From Metallyticus violacea (Eukaryota > Arthropoda > Insecta > Mantodea > Metallyticidae), in contig CM060840.1 in NCBI GenBank assembly GCA_030762175.1, positions 41,687,501 to 41,751,500 on the forward strand: 64,000 nt of DNA, written 5' to 3'. Under the pieces are notes generated by a model. The model made no database searches. It was not told where the DNA came from and saw only the letters and a list, made by a program, of their open reading frames with translations. Positions 23,040 through 34,747 of the stretch are shown here, piece by piece. Each line of letters begins with the position of its first letter. The first letter of the stretch is position 1. The position numbers and the translations under genes were made by a program.

Positions 23040-23213
23040 GTATGATGTTCTGTAAACAGACGAGACTCGCATACATTATGATAGCGTTGCTACGTGACAG
23101 GTAAATCAACAATGAACAAATGAAGTCAAGATTATTGTATGATGTTCTGTAAACAGATGTGACTCACATTACGTTATACTAGCGTTGCTACAACAAAATG
23201 GAGCCAAGATTAT
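23040..23213 (+). repeat. 97-bp tandem duplication within element I
   Basis: TATGATGTTCTGTAAACAGA begins at 23,041 and again at 23,138. Each copy goes on through GCGTTGCTAC and ends with a version of AAATG-AG-CAAGATTAT (23,118 and 23,196). The second copy lacks about 19 bp. It lies just before and across the transposase start codon. Confidence 0.9.
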
Positions 23214-23735
23214 CGTTTGAACAGCGGAAAGCGATTTTGAAGTGGTATTGGAAAAGCGAGAATCTTGAGGTTTAAAGCTTGTGGAGACATGAGTACAGAA
23301 CAGAACCGCCAACGCGAGTAACAATTGCATCGTTCGAGAAAAAATTGAGACTCATGGTACCGTATTAGGTAGATGAGGAAGTTTGCTTTCAACAGGGCGG
23401 TGCACCACCACATTATCACCGAGATGTACGTGCGTATCTTGATGACAATGTTCCAAGGCACTGGATAGAACGATGTCCGATTGAGTTTCCACCGCGTTCT
23501 CCGGATCTAATTCCTTTGGACTTCTGCCTATGTGGAACTCTTAAAAATGTTATATACCGTAGAAAACCAGCTACACTGACAGCACTTCGGGAAGAAATCG
23601 AAACGGCATGTGCTGCAATATTTGAGGACAGCTTCGCAAAAGTTACTCAACCAGTAGTTCAACATACTTAGAAGTGTATCGACGCCGATGGTGGGCATTT
23701 TGAGCAATTGTCGCAACTGTTGTAACTATAAAAGT
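23198..23735 (+). pseudogene. Transposase remnant of element I
   Basis: N-terminal MEPRLSFEQRKAILKWYW, stop, then PTRVTIASFEKKL. After the deletion comes the core: CFQQGGAPPHYHRDV (about 23,380-23,425; the second catalytic Asp of the QQDGAPPH motif is Gly), FPPRSPDLIPLDFCL (about 23,487-23,531; third catalytic Asp present) and GTLKNVIYRRKPATLTALRE. It ends with DADGGHFEQL near 23,705, the usual C-terminal motif. The first catalytic block is deleted. The second half reads continuously apart from one stop, so it decayed less than the mariners in this window. Confidence 0.9.
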
Positions 23736-23847
23736 CTAAGATGATTAGTGCTCATCATTTCCTGTTTGTGTGAATTCAGTTTTGTGTTAACACAGTTTTT
23801 TTTTTTTTTTGCTTCAAGTGTATATGCATTTTTTGGCACACTCTGTT

Positions 23848-26800
23848 TAATGTCAGCTCTAAGTTCTAGTCCTTTAATATGATTTATGAAGGACTTCTAC
23901 ATTATATCAAATTTTATTTTGTTTACTTTCCTACAACATTCTGCAGGTAATTTTGTTGCATGACTGCTTCAATATTTTCAATTTTGTGCCGAATATGTTA
24001 TTTATTAATGACCCAGTGGTCAGTAATTGCATATGTTATAAGAATTGTGGAAAAGCAGTATTCCTGTTTCAGTTTTTTATTAATTAATATTTTTTCAGAG
24101 ATTGTTTGTCTTTCTTTTTAATTAAAACTGTTTTCAATAATGCTCCCAGCATTATTTGGGAAACTTCCTTTATCATATATTCCAAAGAATATTACTAAAT
24201 GTTTGTCAAAAGCTATGGCATAACCTTTTTCAAGTAAATTTATTTTCTGTTTTCCAGGTTGTTGGATGGTAAAATGTTTTATACATAGATTCGGCTTTGT
24301 TGAAATCCATTTTGGGCTTTTGAAAGGGGGAGAATATAGCTTCGTCTTCTTCTGTCTCAAACTTAACACTGCTGTAAGCTTGTTTGTTATTTATCCATGG
24401 TTTCTCTGGTCTGCCAATAGTTTTCTTTCTCTTTGATACATGATATAGGGTTTGATTTGGCTGTCATCCTCTGTTGCTTCCATAGCCATTTCTGACAACA
24501 GTTTCCTACTTACTCTTTTATATTATAAATAAGATAGGATTTCTAAGCACTAAAAGTAGAATAAGATAAAATGAAGTTATGTTAGTAATGGACAGCAGAC
24601 AAAACGTGAGAGGAATACACTAGGTCATGGGCTACAAGTTACCTTCTCCCCATGTGCCGGTTCCACAACAGTTTAGGTTTACATGCCTGGCGATGTCTCA
24701 TAGTATGTTTTATTTCTGTTTAGGTGTACCTAATTTGAAGTTAAGTGCTTAAGAATCCCCATGCACAATTTTACTTCTTTCAGAAGTACTATTTGGAATT
24801 CTTGCTAATAGGCAATGTTCAACAAATATGCATATATAATTTTCACATTTATGTTTAGCTATTTTTTTCAACACTGGTATAAATAGTGATTTTTTCTGTT
24901 ATTCAAGGAATTTATTTTCCAACCAGCATTGATTAAAATATCCATAATTCTTTTGCGGCACATATATTTTTAATCTTTTTTATCTTTGCTTTGTACCTTT
25001 CTATCTTTTCGATTATCACTACTAGTACGAGCTCATACATAATGACTAATTAAACATACTAAAGAAATTATAAGCTTGTAGATCGCTGAATTGGGAAAAA
25101 CGCACGGAACCATTTCAATTAATTTTTTCTTAATGTATAAATGTCCTTGTTAAATGCTATGCCTTCAAGACAAAGAATAATGTAAGTTAATGATTAAGAT
25201 ATTGATTTCTGACCTTAACATTTAAGATATATTAATGCATTTTACTTAACGCAAAATATAAAAAATAAATATCAAATCTTACTATTAAAACGGGTTTGCT
25301 CTATAACTACTAATTTTAATTTTAAGGGTACAGATTGCATCAAATATATACAGGTATATGATGTATGGGTATTAATTTTTAAACGTGTGTGTTAAAAATA
25401 TATTTAACGTAGTAGTTTATAGAGAGCAGTAATGTAGCTGCCCCTGCGGAAAAAATGTAAAATTAATTAAATTTCTCAATTAACAATGCACATAAGTACT
25501 GTACAGTAAAAACATTCAATCTGGTGGTTAACCAGCTTGATTGTGCCAATAGATGACAAAGTGCATCTTAAAAGAGCAGAATGAGACCCTACCTTGTTAT
25601 CCCTGAATACTGTCTTGAACATTGTTCCATTATGTAATGGGAACATATTTTAACAAAATTTAATCACTGGGTAGTGTGTTGCACGTGAAATGTTTCTAGG
25701 ACGTAACGTTATCCTCCGTCTGTACTGAATACTTTAACATCGAGTTCGCAACCTGTCACTCATTGACCACGTCTCTTTAGACAACAGGGCATGAGAGTAT
25801 AATGAATGGCCAAACATTATTTTGGTTCAAGGGAAAGGGAAACTACAAACTTTTGCATACCTGATGGAAAAACCCTTAACCGTACATCTTCCGCACAGTC
25901 AGTAAATAGCCTCCCCCCCAAAAAAGATACTTAAATATCCACATTACAGAGACATTTCTATTTAGCTATCATTTTAAAAGATATTCTTAAAAAATTTGGC
26001 ACTAAATTTCAGTACTGCTAGTCTTTTTTTCATAAAATGTATGATAAAATGACCCATATATATTAAAATTAAACCTTATTCTAAATATTGCACGTCTGAT
26101 GGAAAAAGTACAAAAGTACACTTTTCCAAGAGAAGCATTTAAACAAATGAAGCAAAGGAAAATTGCTACATATTATTTCAGAAACGTGAAGTTAATATAT
26201 CAGGAAGTTCTGGAATTATTTTGAGATCAGTTTAAAAATACCTTTATTACTTTAGTAAATGCATTTTAAATGTAAAGCAGTAATAAAATGAGCTATGAAA
26301 GTTAACATGTGGGAATTAGTGACAAATAGTTTTTTTTTTATAACTTTTTGGTTTTGAAATTTATTCACTTGAATAGTGAAATGTAAAATTGTTTTAATGT
26401 AAGAACTGCTAATTTTTGAAGTGTATGTTTCACATTCCACTAACTGCTAAAGTTTTATGTATCAGAATTTCTAAAAACTGGTAAATGCATAAACGGAATG
26501 GTAATAGCATTAAATGAAGACCTAAGACTTTTCCCCTAAGCTTTACATATATCAGAATGCTTGAAAAAGACTTTTTATATCTTAAAAAATCCTGATTTTT
26601 AAATGTTCATTTCCAAAAGACAGGAGTAGACAGGTCTCCTCTTGGTATTACAGACGAATGTGTGAACTAAAATGTCGCACTTTTCTACATTTAGTAGTGC
26701 TGGTACAGTGAGAATAAAAATATGCTATGTACCAGTTGCTAGCACAATTTTATTTGTGGTAGGTTTGCAGAATATGCACCCAATTACTCAATCTTCACGG

Positions 26801-26940
26801 CAATTTTCTACAGGGGATTCGATATGCTCTGAAACTATAAAGTGGCTAAGTATATTCTTAAATGACCATTTATTTTTTCATTTTCATTAGAGTACTTAGA
26901 AACTTATTTAATAGATAATTATAATGGAAATAATGGAAAG
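23848..26940. other. No recognisable gene
   Basis: Very AT-rich. A minus-strand open frame at 24,118-24,369 has no clear domain. No splice-bounded exon was seen. Confidence 0.5.
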
Positions 26941-26944
26941 GAAA

Positions 26945-27140
26945 AAATACCACGTGTCCCAGAAATCCATTTCCTAATGATAATGCAAATGTGCAAGGAG
27001 TTCATCGACATGTACTTTTCCAGGGTCAGGGAAAACCTGAGAAAAAGCCCTGGTTTAAGAAGCAAGGGACTAAACAAATGAGACAGGCTGGGACTCGAAG
27101 TTTATTGGCAAAACTTCTGTGCTCTGAATTTTGATTAAAT
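26945..27140 (-). repeat. Decayed SINE fragment (family 2 or related)
   Basis: Minus-strand fragment with a B-box-like CTTCGAGTCCCAGC at about 27,090-27,105. It is followed on that strand by GGCTTTTTCTCAGGTTTTCC and CTGACCCTGGAAAAGTACAT, the same layout as the SINE at 30.0-30.2 kb. The tRNA head is truncated. Confidence 0.55.
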
Positions 27141-28714
27141 AATGGTTACGAGATGGTTAACATCTTCGAAATCTAGATGCTCAAGTTGAAAATGTTATGT
27201 AAAAATGGGTATTTTTATATTTATAAAGCAACAAAGTAAACAAAACGAAGCTTGTCTTACTTCAGATTTTTAGGAAATCAATTTCGCTTATATGGAGATT
27301 GCGTTGACCAGGCAACATAAGTAAATGAAGAAATTATGCGTCCAGGAAACAGGAACCACACAGATTGTTAATTGTTTAACGTGCGGTGTGAGCCGTGGCG
27401 TCATCTTTATGGAACCAAAACTCAATTTCATCATTATCATCCATCAGAAAGTCCAGTGTTACCAGCATTTCTGACACATTAAATTTTACCTAAATCTTCT
27501 CTTAACGTAGGAGATTGACTTATTGAATAGCTCTTGTAACAGCAAATACTGTTTTTCAATTTTCAACTGTCCACACTGCTGTTTACTAAACTGACATAAT
27601 AAATTGCGTGTTTGGAAGGTTACAGAGCAACTCTAACGCAAAATCGCTGAAAACCGTCATATTCCATTTTCAAAAAGCAAGTTCATATAATAAACTGTGT
27701 TGTGATGCTTGTTCCTTGAAAAATTATTTTTATTTAATTCTATATTAATACTCCACAATAAGGTTCGGAAAACCATCAAATTCAATTGGATCACCCTGTA
27801 GCTTTAACACATACAAACACTTCAAAAATGTCCAATTTCCGTCTGCATTTTGAAGCTATGTATTACAAAACTGAGAAAATGGCAACAAAAACTGGAGAGA
27901 TTGTAAGGAGTGTTATTTGATTTCGAGGGATGACTATGAACGCCTGCCCCCTCTCGCATGTAACATTTTTTTTATTTCTCATTTTTAAATTTTCGGTAAT
28001 ACTTGTAAAAATATAGAAACATGTTCTGCCCTAATCAACATATAGTCACTCAAATATGATATAAACTTCACGTTTCCAAAACTCAGAATCACTGTTGATA
28101 TTATTGGAGAAAACCAACAGCATAATCAGAGTCAGAAGCATCAGCAAGAATAGAGATTCGTCATCAAACCTGAAGCTAGCGTGAGAGTGTAAGCGACATT
28201 GAAATTATAACTTGTTGCGTGTCGTATGAAAAATGTTGACGAATCTCTTTGGAAACGCCGATGTCAGACGGAAAGATAAGATTGTGTGACATTGTAAAGC
28301 AGAGAGGGAGAGGTTAAGTCTAGGTCAAACTGTAGGCAGAAGGAATCTCCCATCCTCCTTCTTCCACAGCTCTTTGTGTTTAGATTAATTAGGCTATTAC
28401 AAACACAATGCACGATGTCTCTCCGAGAAGATACAAACTTATGTCATTCCACCAACTTGAAGCCGCGACACTGATACTACTACTATTTTACACTGTAAAC
28501 TCTGAGCAAACACGCTTTCATCATAAACGTGAAATCTTTGCACGTCATCTGTGTAACCACATCAGAAACTTGGTACTTTTAGGTCTATTTGATGCAGCTT
28601 ATCTTCTGCGAGTAACGAGTAACACGAAGAAAAACAAATTGTTCTAGAAAAATTGCAAAGTCAAGAGAAGCAAAGCATGTACATGCAAGTTTTCAGTCAT
28701 CTAAGCCTTATACT
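27141..28714. other. No recognisable gene
   Basis: AT-rich. The open frame at 28,408-28,647 (+, ATG) shows no motif. The last bases lead into the SINE's left target-site duplication at 28,715-28,729. Confidence 0.5.
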
Positions 28715-28729
28715 TTCAGTCACATAGTA

Positions 28730-29010
28730 CTGCCATGGGTGGCCGAGGTCGTTAAATCGCGAACTCGTAAGCGGGAAGTCTGGGGTTCGAATCCCGCCAG
28801 GACCGTCCTTCCTGACTGAGGTTTTTTCCAGGTTTTCCTCAGTCCTCATAAATGGCAAATGACGGGGAGGTACCCTAAACTTAGGCCTGGAACGTTTCCT
28901 TCCTTAAAAATATATCCTTTCCCAATATATCATTTCATCTCATGTATCACCAGTGTCCACCGCCTTTGGTGCCTCTGTAGCTAAAACGGTCGTTAAACAA
29001 TATTCATTCA
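28730..29010 (+). repeat. tRNA-derived SINE, family 2, complete, exact target-site duplication
   Basis: The tRNA-like head starts at 28,730 with an A-box region GGTGGCCGAGGTCG and an intact B box GGTTCGAATCC (28,784-28,794), ending in a CCGCCAGGAC stretch. The body has CCAGGTTTTCCTCAGTCCTC and GAGGTACCCTAAACTTAGGC. The tail is a short (ATTC)n. It is flanked by the exact 15-bp repeat TTCAGTCACATAGTA at 28,715-28,729 and 29,011-29,025. The head most resembles a Leu/Ser-type tRNA (GGCCGAG), but it is not a functional tRNA because the arms do not pair well and it continues into the SINE body. Young-looking: the duplication has no mismatches. Confidence 0.93.
28784..28794 (+). promoter_or_regulatory. 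RNA polymerase III B box of the 28.73-kb SINE
   Basis: GGTTCGAATCC, an exact match to the consensus B box, about 40 bp after the A-box-like GTGGCCGAGGTCG. Confidence 0.8.
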
Positions 29011-29025
29011 TTCAGTCACATAGTA

Positions 29026-30024
29026 TAGTTCATTAGTTTAACATCATATGATAATGGATAACACATAAGGCCTGTATGAGACTAATAACTAGCCATGTTC
29101 TTTATGCATTTATGCTTCCATGTTCCATACATGTTCTGACAGCCTCCCCAGTATATCCTTTACTTGTCTGATATGCGCAGAGCCGAGTGTGCGGTTAAAA
29201 ATACAGAATCATAGTTAACCTGCAGTTGCCCGGCCTCTAGCGTAACTTTGGATGATAATCTGTACACCCAGTCGAGTCTGTGTAAACAGTTAAGTTGATT
29301 TGAATACAGTTATTTTAAAGGAAACTTACTTTAAAACAAAGTCTTGTACCAGAACAAAAGAAGAACATTTCGGCAAAATTTCCAACTAGCAGTATACCAT
29401 GAAAATACTCTTAGAGAAATTGTTTATAATGAATTTTTCCTTTAAAAAGTAATAAAAGTCGCAAAAGAAAAAAATAGATGAAATGGGTCCGAGATTAGAA
29501 TACTCTCCGCAGAAATCTCTCATGCGTTATTAAAAATAGACACGGAAATCAAAGAGACAGCTTCTTACATTAAGACTATTAGAAATCTCGATGGCTAGAA
29601 ATCGTACCAGCATGATGACACCATCAAACTTATAGCAGTGGGATTTACAAGTAGCGGAAAGTTTTATCGGAAATTAATTTTGTTTTCCGTTTAAGTGACA
29701 AAGAGACCGGTTTCATTTAACTTTTTGAACCCGGAACAAAATCGAAAGTTTCATCAATGCTGTTTAGGAAAAAATGACAGTAGACAACTGCTAATAATAT
29801 TATTTGAACTATTATGTACTGGTAATTTCATTTCTTTCCTTATATATAAGTGCAACAATAAATGCACTTAATTATTTTGTTCATGTCCAGTATGGGCTGA
29901 TTTAGATAGTAGCTTGTTAAAACCATCAAAGAAAAACGAGGAATCTTCTATAGATGGCATTTATTGCCAATTGCTCCTTTTTTATTACAGTTTGACGACT
30001 CTCATAATAAGGGACTAAAGAGAC
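29026..30024. other. No gene seen
   Basis: AT-rich non-coding DNA, no notable feature. Confidence 0.5.
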
Positions 30025-30215
30025 GGATGAATGAATGCTTTTTTTTATGAAATCAGTGAAGCCCCACAACGTTTAAAAACATAAAGCATTCACATTTCCA
30101 GGGTAAGGAAAATCTTTGGTAAAAACCTTAACCAGGCAACTGACCTTAGAGAATTCGAATTCGGGATCTCCATATTTGTAGGCAGACAAGCTGACCACGG
30201 AGGCTGTTGCTTACC
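30025..30215 (-). repeat. tRNA-derived SINE, related to family 2
   Basis: Minus strand: head with GTGGTCAGCTTGTCTG and a B-box-like GAATTCGAATTC, then GGTTAAGGTTTTTACCAAAG, CTTACCCTGGAAATGTGAAT and an (ATTC)n-type tail (TGAATGAATG on the plus strand at about 30,027). No target-site duplication was found. Confidence 0.7.
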
Positions 30216-31175
30216 ATGATAATCCCATTACAAAACGGTGGATTTTTTTAAAAGATAATCCTATTTATTCTTCGGATTCATACCAGGTACCCAAATGATA
30301 TCTATTTGAGTTGTACATAACTCTAGGTTAATCGTGTTTAAACAGGGTCCTCATTCCACAATGCAATTGGAAAATTATTCTGTAAACTGAAAATTAATAT
30401 TGAGTGCTTGAAATTCATAGTGCGCATTTTTTTCTTCTTTGGTTATAGTTGATGTCCAAATTGTTAGCTTTCCTGTCAGACTGGATACTTTTGAAAAGAT
30501 TTTGGGACATTCGCCGCTGCTCATCCTTCCACACTTCCACCCGGGTATTGGGTTTTATTTCAGACAGTTATTTTTTATGGATGAAAATGTTGTAGCTCAG
30601 TGACTTTATACGCACTGGCGACAGATACACTAATTAGCTGGGCTAATTCTATAAAAACATTCGAAGAGAAGTTATTCGATAGCCTATTTCATCAAGCTCT
30701 ATTAAACCGCGATTTTTTGGACTTGATTTTTCATCAGTGAAATCGCTTAGGGTTCGAACTTAGTACACCAATTTGATAATTGCACCTCTCAGTGAAGATG
30801 TTTTTTGGAAATTTATAGCGTTCTAGTTTGTTCTAGCGTTCGTTTATTTCGCTCTCGACATAATCTTCAATACACACATATACAGTAAAAAGTGTAACAC
30901 TGAAACAGTTGACATGATAAACGCTACTGAACAAGGTCAATTGCCCACGTCAGCGAAATTTTAACTTTATAGGGAATCACGTATCCATTGAAGGTAACCG
31001 GTTTCCACTAATGTATACAATCTCCGAGTGTGTAGCAGAATTAGACACGGTTTAAGTGAGGTTAAATTTAAATATAACGATCATTGTACGAGCCATAAAG
31101 TAATTTATGTTGGCTACAACAAGATGCTTGTGTGTATGACATGACTAGTTCCATCAATTGTGTTCAGGCAACTTT
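30216..31175. other. No gene seen
   Basis: AT-rich non-coding DNA. Confidence 0.5.
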
Positions 31176-31245
31176 AAAAAATTCTAGGTCTTGGCTGGGA
31201 CTCGAACCACGAATCTTCGGATTACTGTGTCGATGCACCATTTAT
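31175..31245 (-). repeat. SINE fragment (tRNA head and short body)
   Basis: Minus strand has a good B box in GTGGTTCGAGTCCCAGCC (about 31,188-31,205), followed by CAAGACCTAGAA; little of the body remains. Confidence 0.5.
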
Positions 31246-32586
31246 TCGGGTTTAACATCCTTTAATTATAATTTCCTTAGCTCCCTTAACAAATTCCAGA
31301 ACTTTTTGAAACCGACACTGGGAAGAAGAAGGCAGAAGTTGTTTGTTCCTTTTTTGTGAGTGACATCAATGGGTTTCACAATGCCTCTAAATTCACAGTA
31401 ATTACTTTAACGGAAAGATGCGCATTGTCGTCAAGGAATGTAGTCGTCATTTGATTACATCTGACACTTGTGCTGTATAGAGATCTTTATGTCAAAATGA
31501 TTGAGAAAGTAACAATAGTAACAAAGAAGCCATCAAGAATAAAACACGTACAGCTTCAGTTTTCTTTATCACAGTTCAGACCAATTACTAAAAAACTAGC
31601 TCTAAAGGAATATTTTTTTGAAAATTAATAAAATGAAAAATTGTGTTCTTAAATATTGCCAATGACCACATAATGTTTTCCATTTGCACCCCGAATAAAT
31701 ATTCCGCAGTAAATAAAAGATTTCATCTTATAAATGGATAAATTATTTCAACTTGAACGGATTAAGAATATATCTCTCTCTATAAGGCTCCATAATGTTT
31801 GGTACATACTTGGGCATTATGAAGAACCACTGAGAGAGAAGGGTCATACCGAATCTATCCGGAAGTTTTGTCCAGAAGACAGTTGTAATGATTGTTGGAA
31901 AGAAAAAAAAAATCTGGTTATAGAATCGATGAGAAGAAAGAACGTATATCTTTTATTTTTCTTTTAAGATGGAGTCTATTAAACAAAGTTTCTATTCGTA
32001 TAATCCAGAAAAAGAAATTATAGAATGAAGCTCTCGAGGTAAATTGACTTTCCTGTGGTGCAAATTATATTTCCTTGTGCCAAATATGGAAATGTTTATG
32101 ACCATAAAGCATGCCAGGTTCCCTTCTTTGGTTCAGGTTTCACGTTAAGACCTTCTCTATCCTTTCCGTTTTATGACCGCGATTAATGGTAGTAACGGAA
32201 TCCCCCCTCTGGGTTCTTGCACCCTAAAATGTTTTTCTTCGTCCCTACCAGGTGGGCAGAAACTGCAAGATTTAAATGGTGAAATCTAGAAACGTCAGAA
32301 AAACCTCTGAAATATTTTATTTAAATTGCTCTTAAAGCACAATAATGGGCCATTACTTAATTTAGACTATCGTAACAAGAACCACAGCTGACACGAATTA
32401 ATGCTAAGTTCTTGCTAAGAAAAGCTATTTAAAAATACCATCATTAGTTAACCTTAAACATTTCAGAAATGACACAAATAATAGTGGCACTAATATTGAA
32501 ATAGAGAATTTTAAAATTAAATTATGTAAATAAATAATAAGTAGGAATATTTTAACATCATTACTTTACAAAAGGCACTCTATATT
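31246..32586. other. No gene seen
   Basis: AT-rich. An open frame at 31,734-31,967 (+) has no motif. Confidence 0.5.
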
Positions 32587-32594
32587 ATTAGCAA

Positions 32595-33052
32595 GCTACC
32601 GAGAGAATGGCTAAGGTAGTAACGCTTGGAATTCGTATTCGGGAGGTCCCGGCTTTCGAGCTCTTGGGTGGGCCTTTCTGACCTTGTTTTTTTTAGTAGT
32701 TTCCCTCAGTCGCTTAGGTGAATGTTGCAATGGATCATTCCTTCCACAAATTTCCCTCTCTCTCATTTTTCAGTACAATTTCTTTTTCAGGATCGAAAGT
32801 GCCAGGGCGAAGGTGGGATGGCATGGTGTGACGGTGGCTTGCTCTTTGTAAATGTGTCTGTCCCGGCATCTGGTATGGAATCGGACATGCTAAGGGGCTC
32901 GAACTCCGTTGGCCTAGAAGCGTTGTCTCTCTTATCTCATCCATTCCTCTCGGAGGTGCCCTATTGAGGCGTAGGTGAAAACGGCCTGCCGTGAACAATG
33001 ATGAATTACAAAAGTATTCTGCTCCGCTCCGGCTAATCCAGTTCAATCCTGC
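32595..33052 (+). repeat. Long tRNA-headed retroposon (SINE family 3)
   Basis: Starts with the tRNA-like GCTACCGAGAGAATGGCTAA. A B-box-like CGGCTTTCGAGCTC lies at about 32,650-32,663, with a short T run and TTTCCCTCAGTCGCTTAGG in the body. The flanking 8-bp repeat ATTAGCAA occurs at 32,587-32,594 and 33,053-33,060, and the head begins exactly after the left copy. At about 458 bp it is long for a SINE, and the second half (with GGGGCTCGAACTC near 32,900) may be a fused second unit. The open frames on both strands here are shadows of the repeat. Confidence 0.7.
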
Positions 33053-33060
33053 ATTAGCAA

Positions 33061-33700
33061 ACTGTATTTTAACAAACGACTATCTCTTTAAATGTTTTGT
33101 TTATTCCAGAATGTTTTAACAAATATAATTAAATCATTTAAGAGTGTATTATTTTCTTTTAAATAATTTTAATTCGCATTTTTTATTCGGTACCACTAAC
33201 CTACATAATTTTAATGAACCTGTCATTTTACTACATTTTGACGTCTTACACGATTGTAAAATATTTGTTAATATTACATTTTCCACCAAGTGAACAAATT
33301 TGCAATTTCGTTTAGATTATAATCTCTTTAGCATTAATCATATACTATTAAGGTTATAAACATTGATTTTGCACACTTAATGATACTGCAGCTAAGCTAT
33401 GGCATATAGGAATAAATACATGCGTCTACCTATGATTTAGATTATATTGAGATTAGTCATTAGACAAAACTTCCTTTAGCAGCTTAACGCTAACATTTAG
33501 ATATCCCTTACAATTAATGTAGGCAACTGTGAAAACAGAAATTTAGTGAAAGTTAAATTTACATAGCTGATCAAAAAGTTCCCCCCCCCCCCCGGTTTTC
33601 CGCTATGCTTAAATTTCAAGCGTTGGTAACAATTCATTGAGCAACAAATAAAGTTAAGAAGATGAGAATTAAACTGTAGCTAGTAGGTTCAATTTTTTCT
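33061..33700. other. No gene; poly-C tract
   Basis: AT-rich, with C13 at 33,581-33,593 just upstream of mariner D. Confidence 0.6.
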
Positions 33701-33719
33701 AATGATAGCCAGTGTTAGA

Positions 33720-34560
33720 GAAGCGCGATCAAAAACGACCACTTCGAATATGCAGTGAATAAATGGACGGTTCAAAAATAGTTCACAACGTTCCAGGAAG
33801 GAAACGAAATCCTCGAGAATAAGCCACAGACAGGAAGACCAACAATAATGTATAACGAGGTTCGTTTAGGGACTATTGAAGAGAACAACCGAAATTTTGA
33901 GGACGCGGCACAGCAATTCAACGTTAGTGCACAAACCTTACGTCTCCATCTCATTAGCTAGGTAAAGATGTCGCTGGACTCCACACGAGGTGTCAATGGC
34001 TCAGAAGACGGCGCGAGCTGATACTTGTTTTTGCCTCGTTGTTGCATCAACAGAAGGATCTGTTTCTTTATAAGCTGCTGACATGCGATGAAAAATCTAC
34101 GACACTCTAAGACGTCGTCAACATTTTGTTGGCAGACCATGACCAATACTATACTAAAAGAAGGTTATGGTCCTTTATTTGGAGGATTGTGCACCGTGGC
34201 CCATTACCAGCCGACTAAACAATCAGCATCATTGTATACTCTGACTTCCATAAAAAACTGAAAACTAAGTATACAGTTATCAGTCTTGGTTGAGAAACCT
34301 AGTGCATACACCACACTATCCAGAAATTACATCATCAGAGTATTTTCTTTTTCTTTCTTTGGATAATCACCTCCGCGGTCATCAATGCCGAACCTATGCC
34401 GATCTAGACTCTACAATAGAGGACTTTTTTGCTTTCCGCCGTAAGAAGTTCTATCACAATGGAATTCACAGATTTTTATCAAGTTGGCAACATTCCCTTG
34501 ACAACGATGATGGCATATTTAATATTCAAAAAATATTATATTTGCAATATAATGCTTTGA
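33720..34560 (+). pseudogene. mariner-like transposase relic D
   Basis: Decayed plus-strand mariner of a different subfamily from B and E. In order: FTTFQEGNEILENKPQTGRP (about 33,782-33,841; the linker normally ending RSGRP), a helix-turn-helix block FEDAAQQFNVSAQTLRLHL (about 33,899-33,955), a LTCDEKS block (about 34,078-34,098; first catalytic Asp present), and KKVMVLYLED (about 34,158-34,188). The C-terminal run in one frame at 34,290-34,540 has HTPHYPEITSSEYFLF in place of HPPYSPDLSPTDYHFF (third Asp changed to Glu), then DFFAFRRKKFYHNGIHRFLS and WQHSLDNDDGIF. The second catalytic block is not identifiable. Many stops and frameshifts; clearly dead. Confidence 0.82.
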
Positions 34561-34747
34561 AAGAGTCTTGCTTAAGAATTCAGGGGAAGAGGATGTTTCG
34601 CCACCAGCTCCAAAATGGACAATTTTGGTGACGGCCAACAAATCATTAAAACCATATAAGTAAATCTAAGGGTATTCTGTTGCCGAATATTACCTTATCT
34701 CATAATCACCGCACATTTGTAGTTCATTATTTTTTTGTAGTTCAAGC

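Larger units (their letters stand above)
22949..23847 (+). mobile_element. Internally deleted Tc1-like transposon I, with both ends
   Basis: About 0.9 kb bounded by imperfect terminal inverted repeats of about 30 bp: GAGGGTGCCAACAAATGTAT from 22,951, and at the right end the complement GAGTGTGCCAAAAAATGCAT ending near 23,845. TA dinucleotides lie at both borders, as expected for a Tc1/mariner target-site duplication. Inside is the start of a transposase (MEPRLSFEQRKAILKWYWKS, from 23,198) and then, after a stop and an internal deletion of several hundred bases, the catalytic C-terminal half. The 5' untranslated part carries an approximately 97-bp tandem duplication. Confidence 0.9.

Noticed and set aside
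24118..24369. Minus-strand frame looking loosely like reverse transcriptase
   Set aside because: No conserved RT box could be found in any frame.
25740..25900. SINE-like words (AAAAACCCTTAACCG)
   Set aside because: Too short and no tRNA head or tail can be placed.
28730..28800. A tRNA gene with an intact B box
   Set aside because: It continues into a SINE body with an (ATTC)n tail and an exact target-site duplication, and the arms do not form a proper cloverleaf.
32722..33046. Open frames of 81 and 103 codons
   Set aside because: They overlap on opposite strands within the tRNA-headed retroposon.
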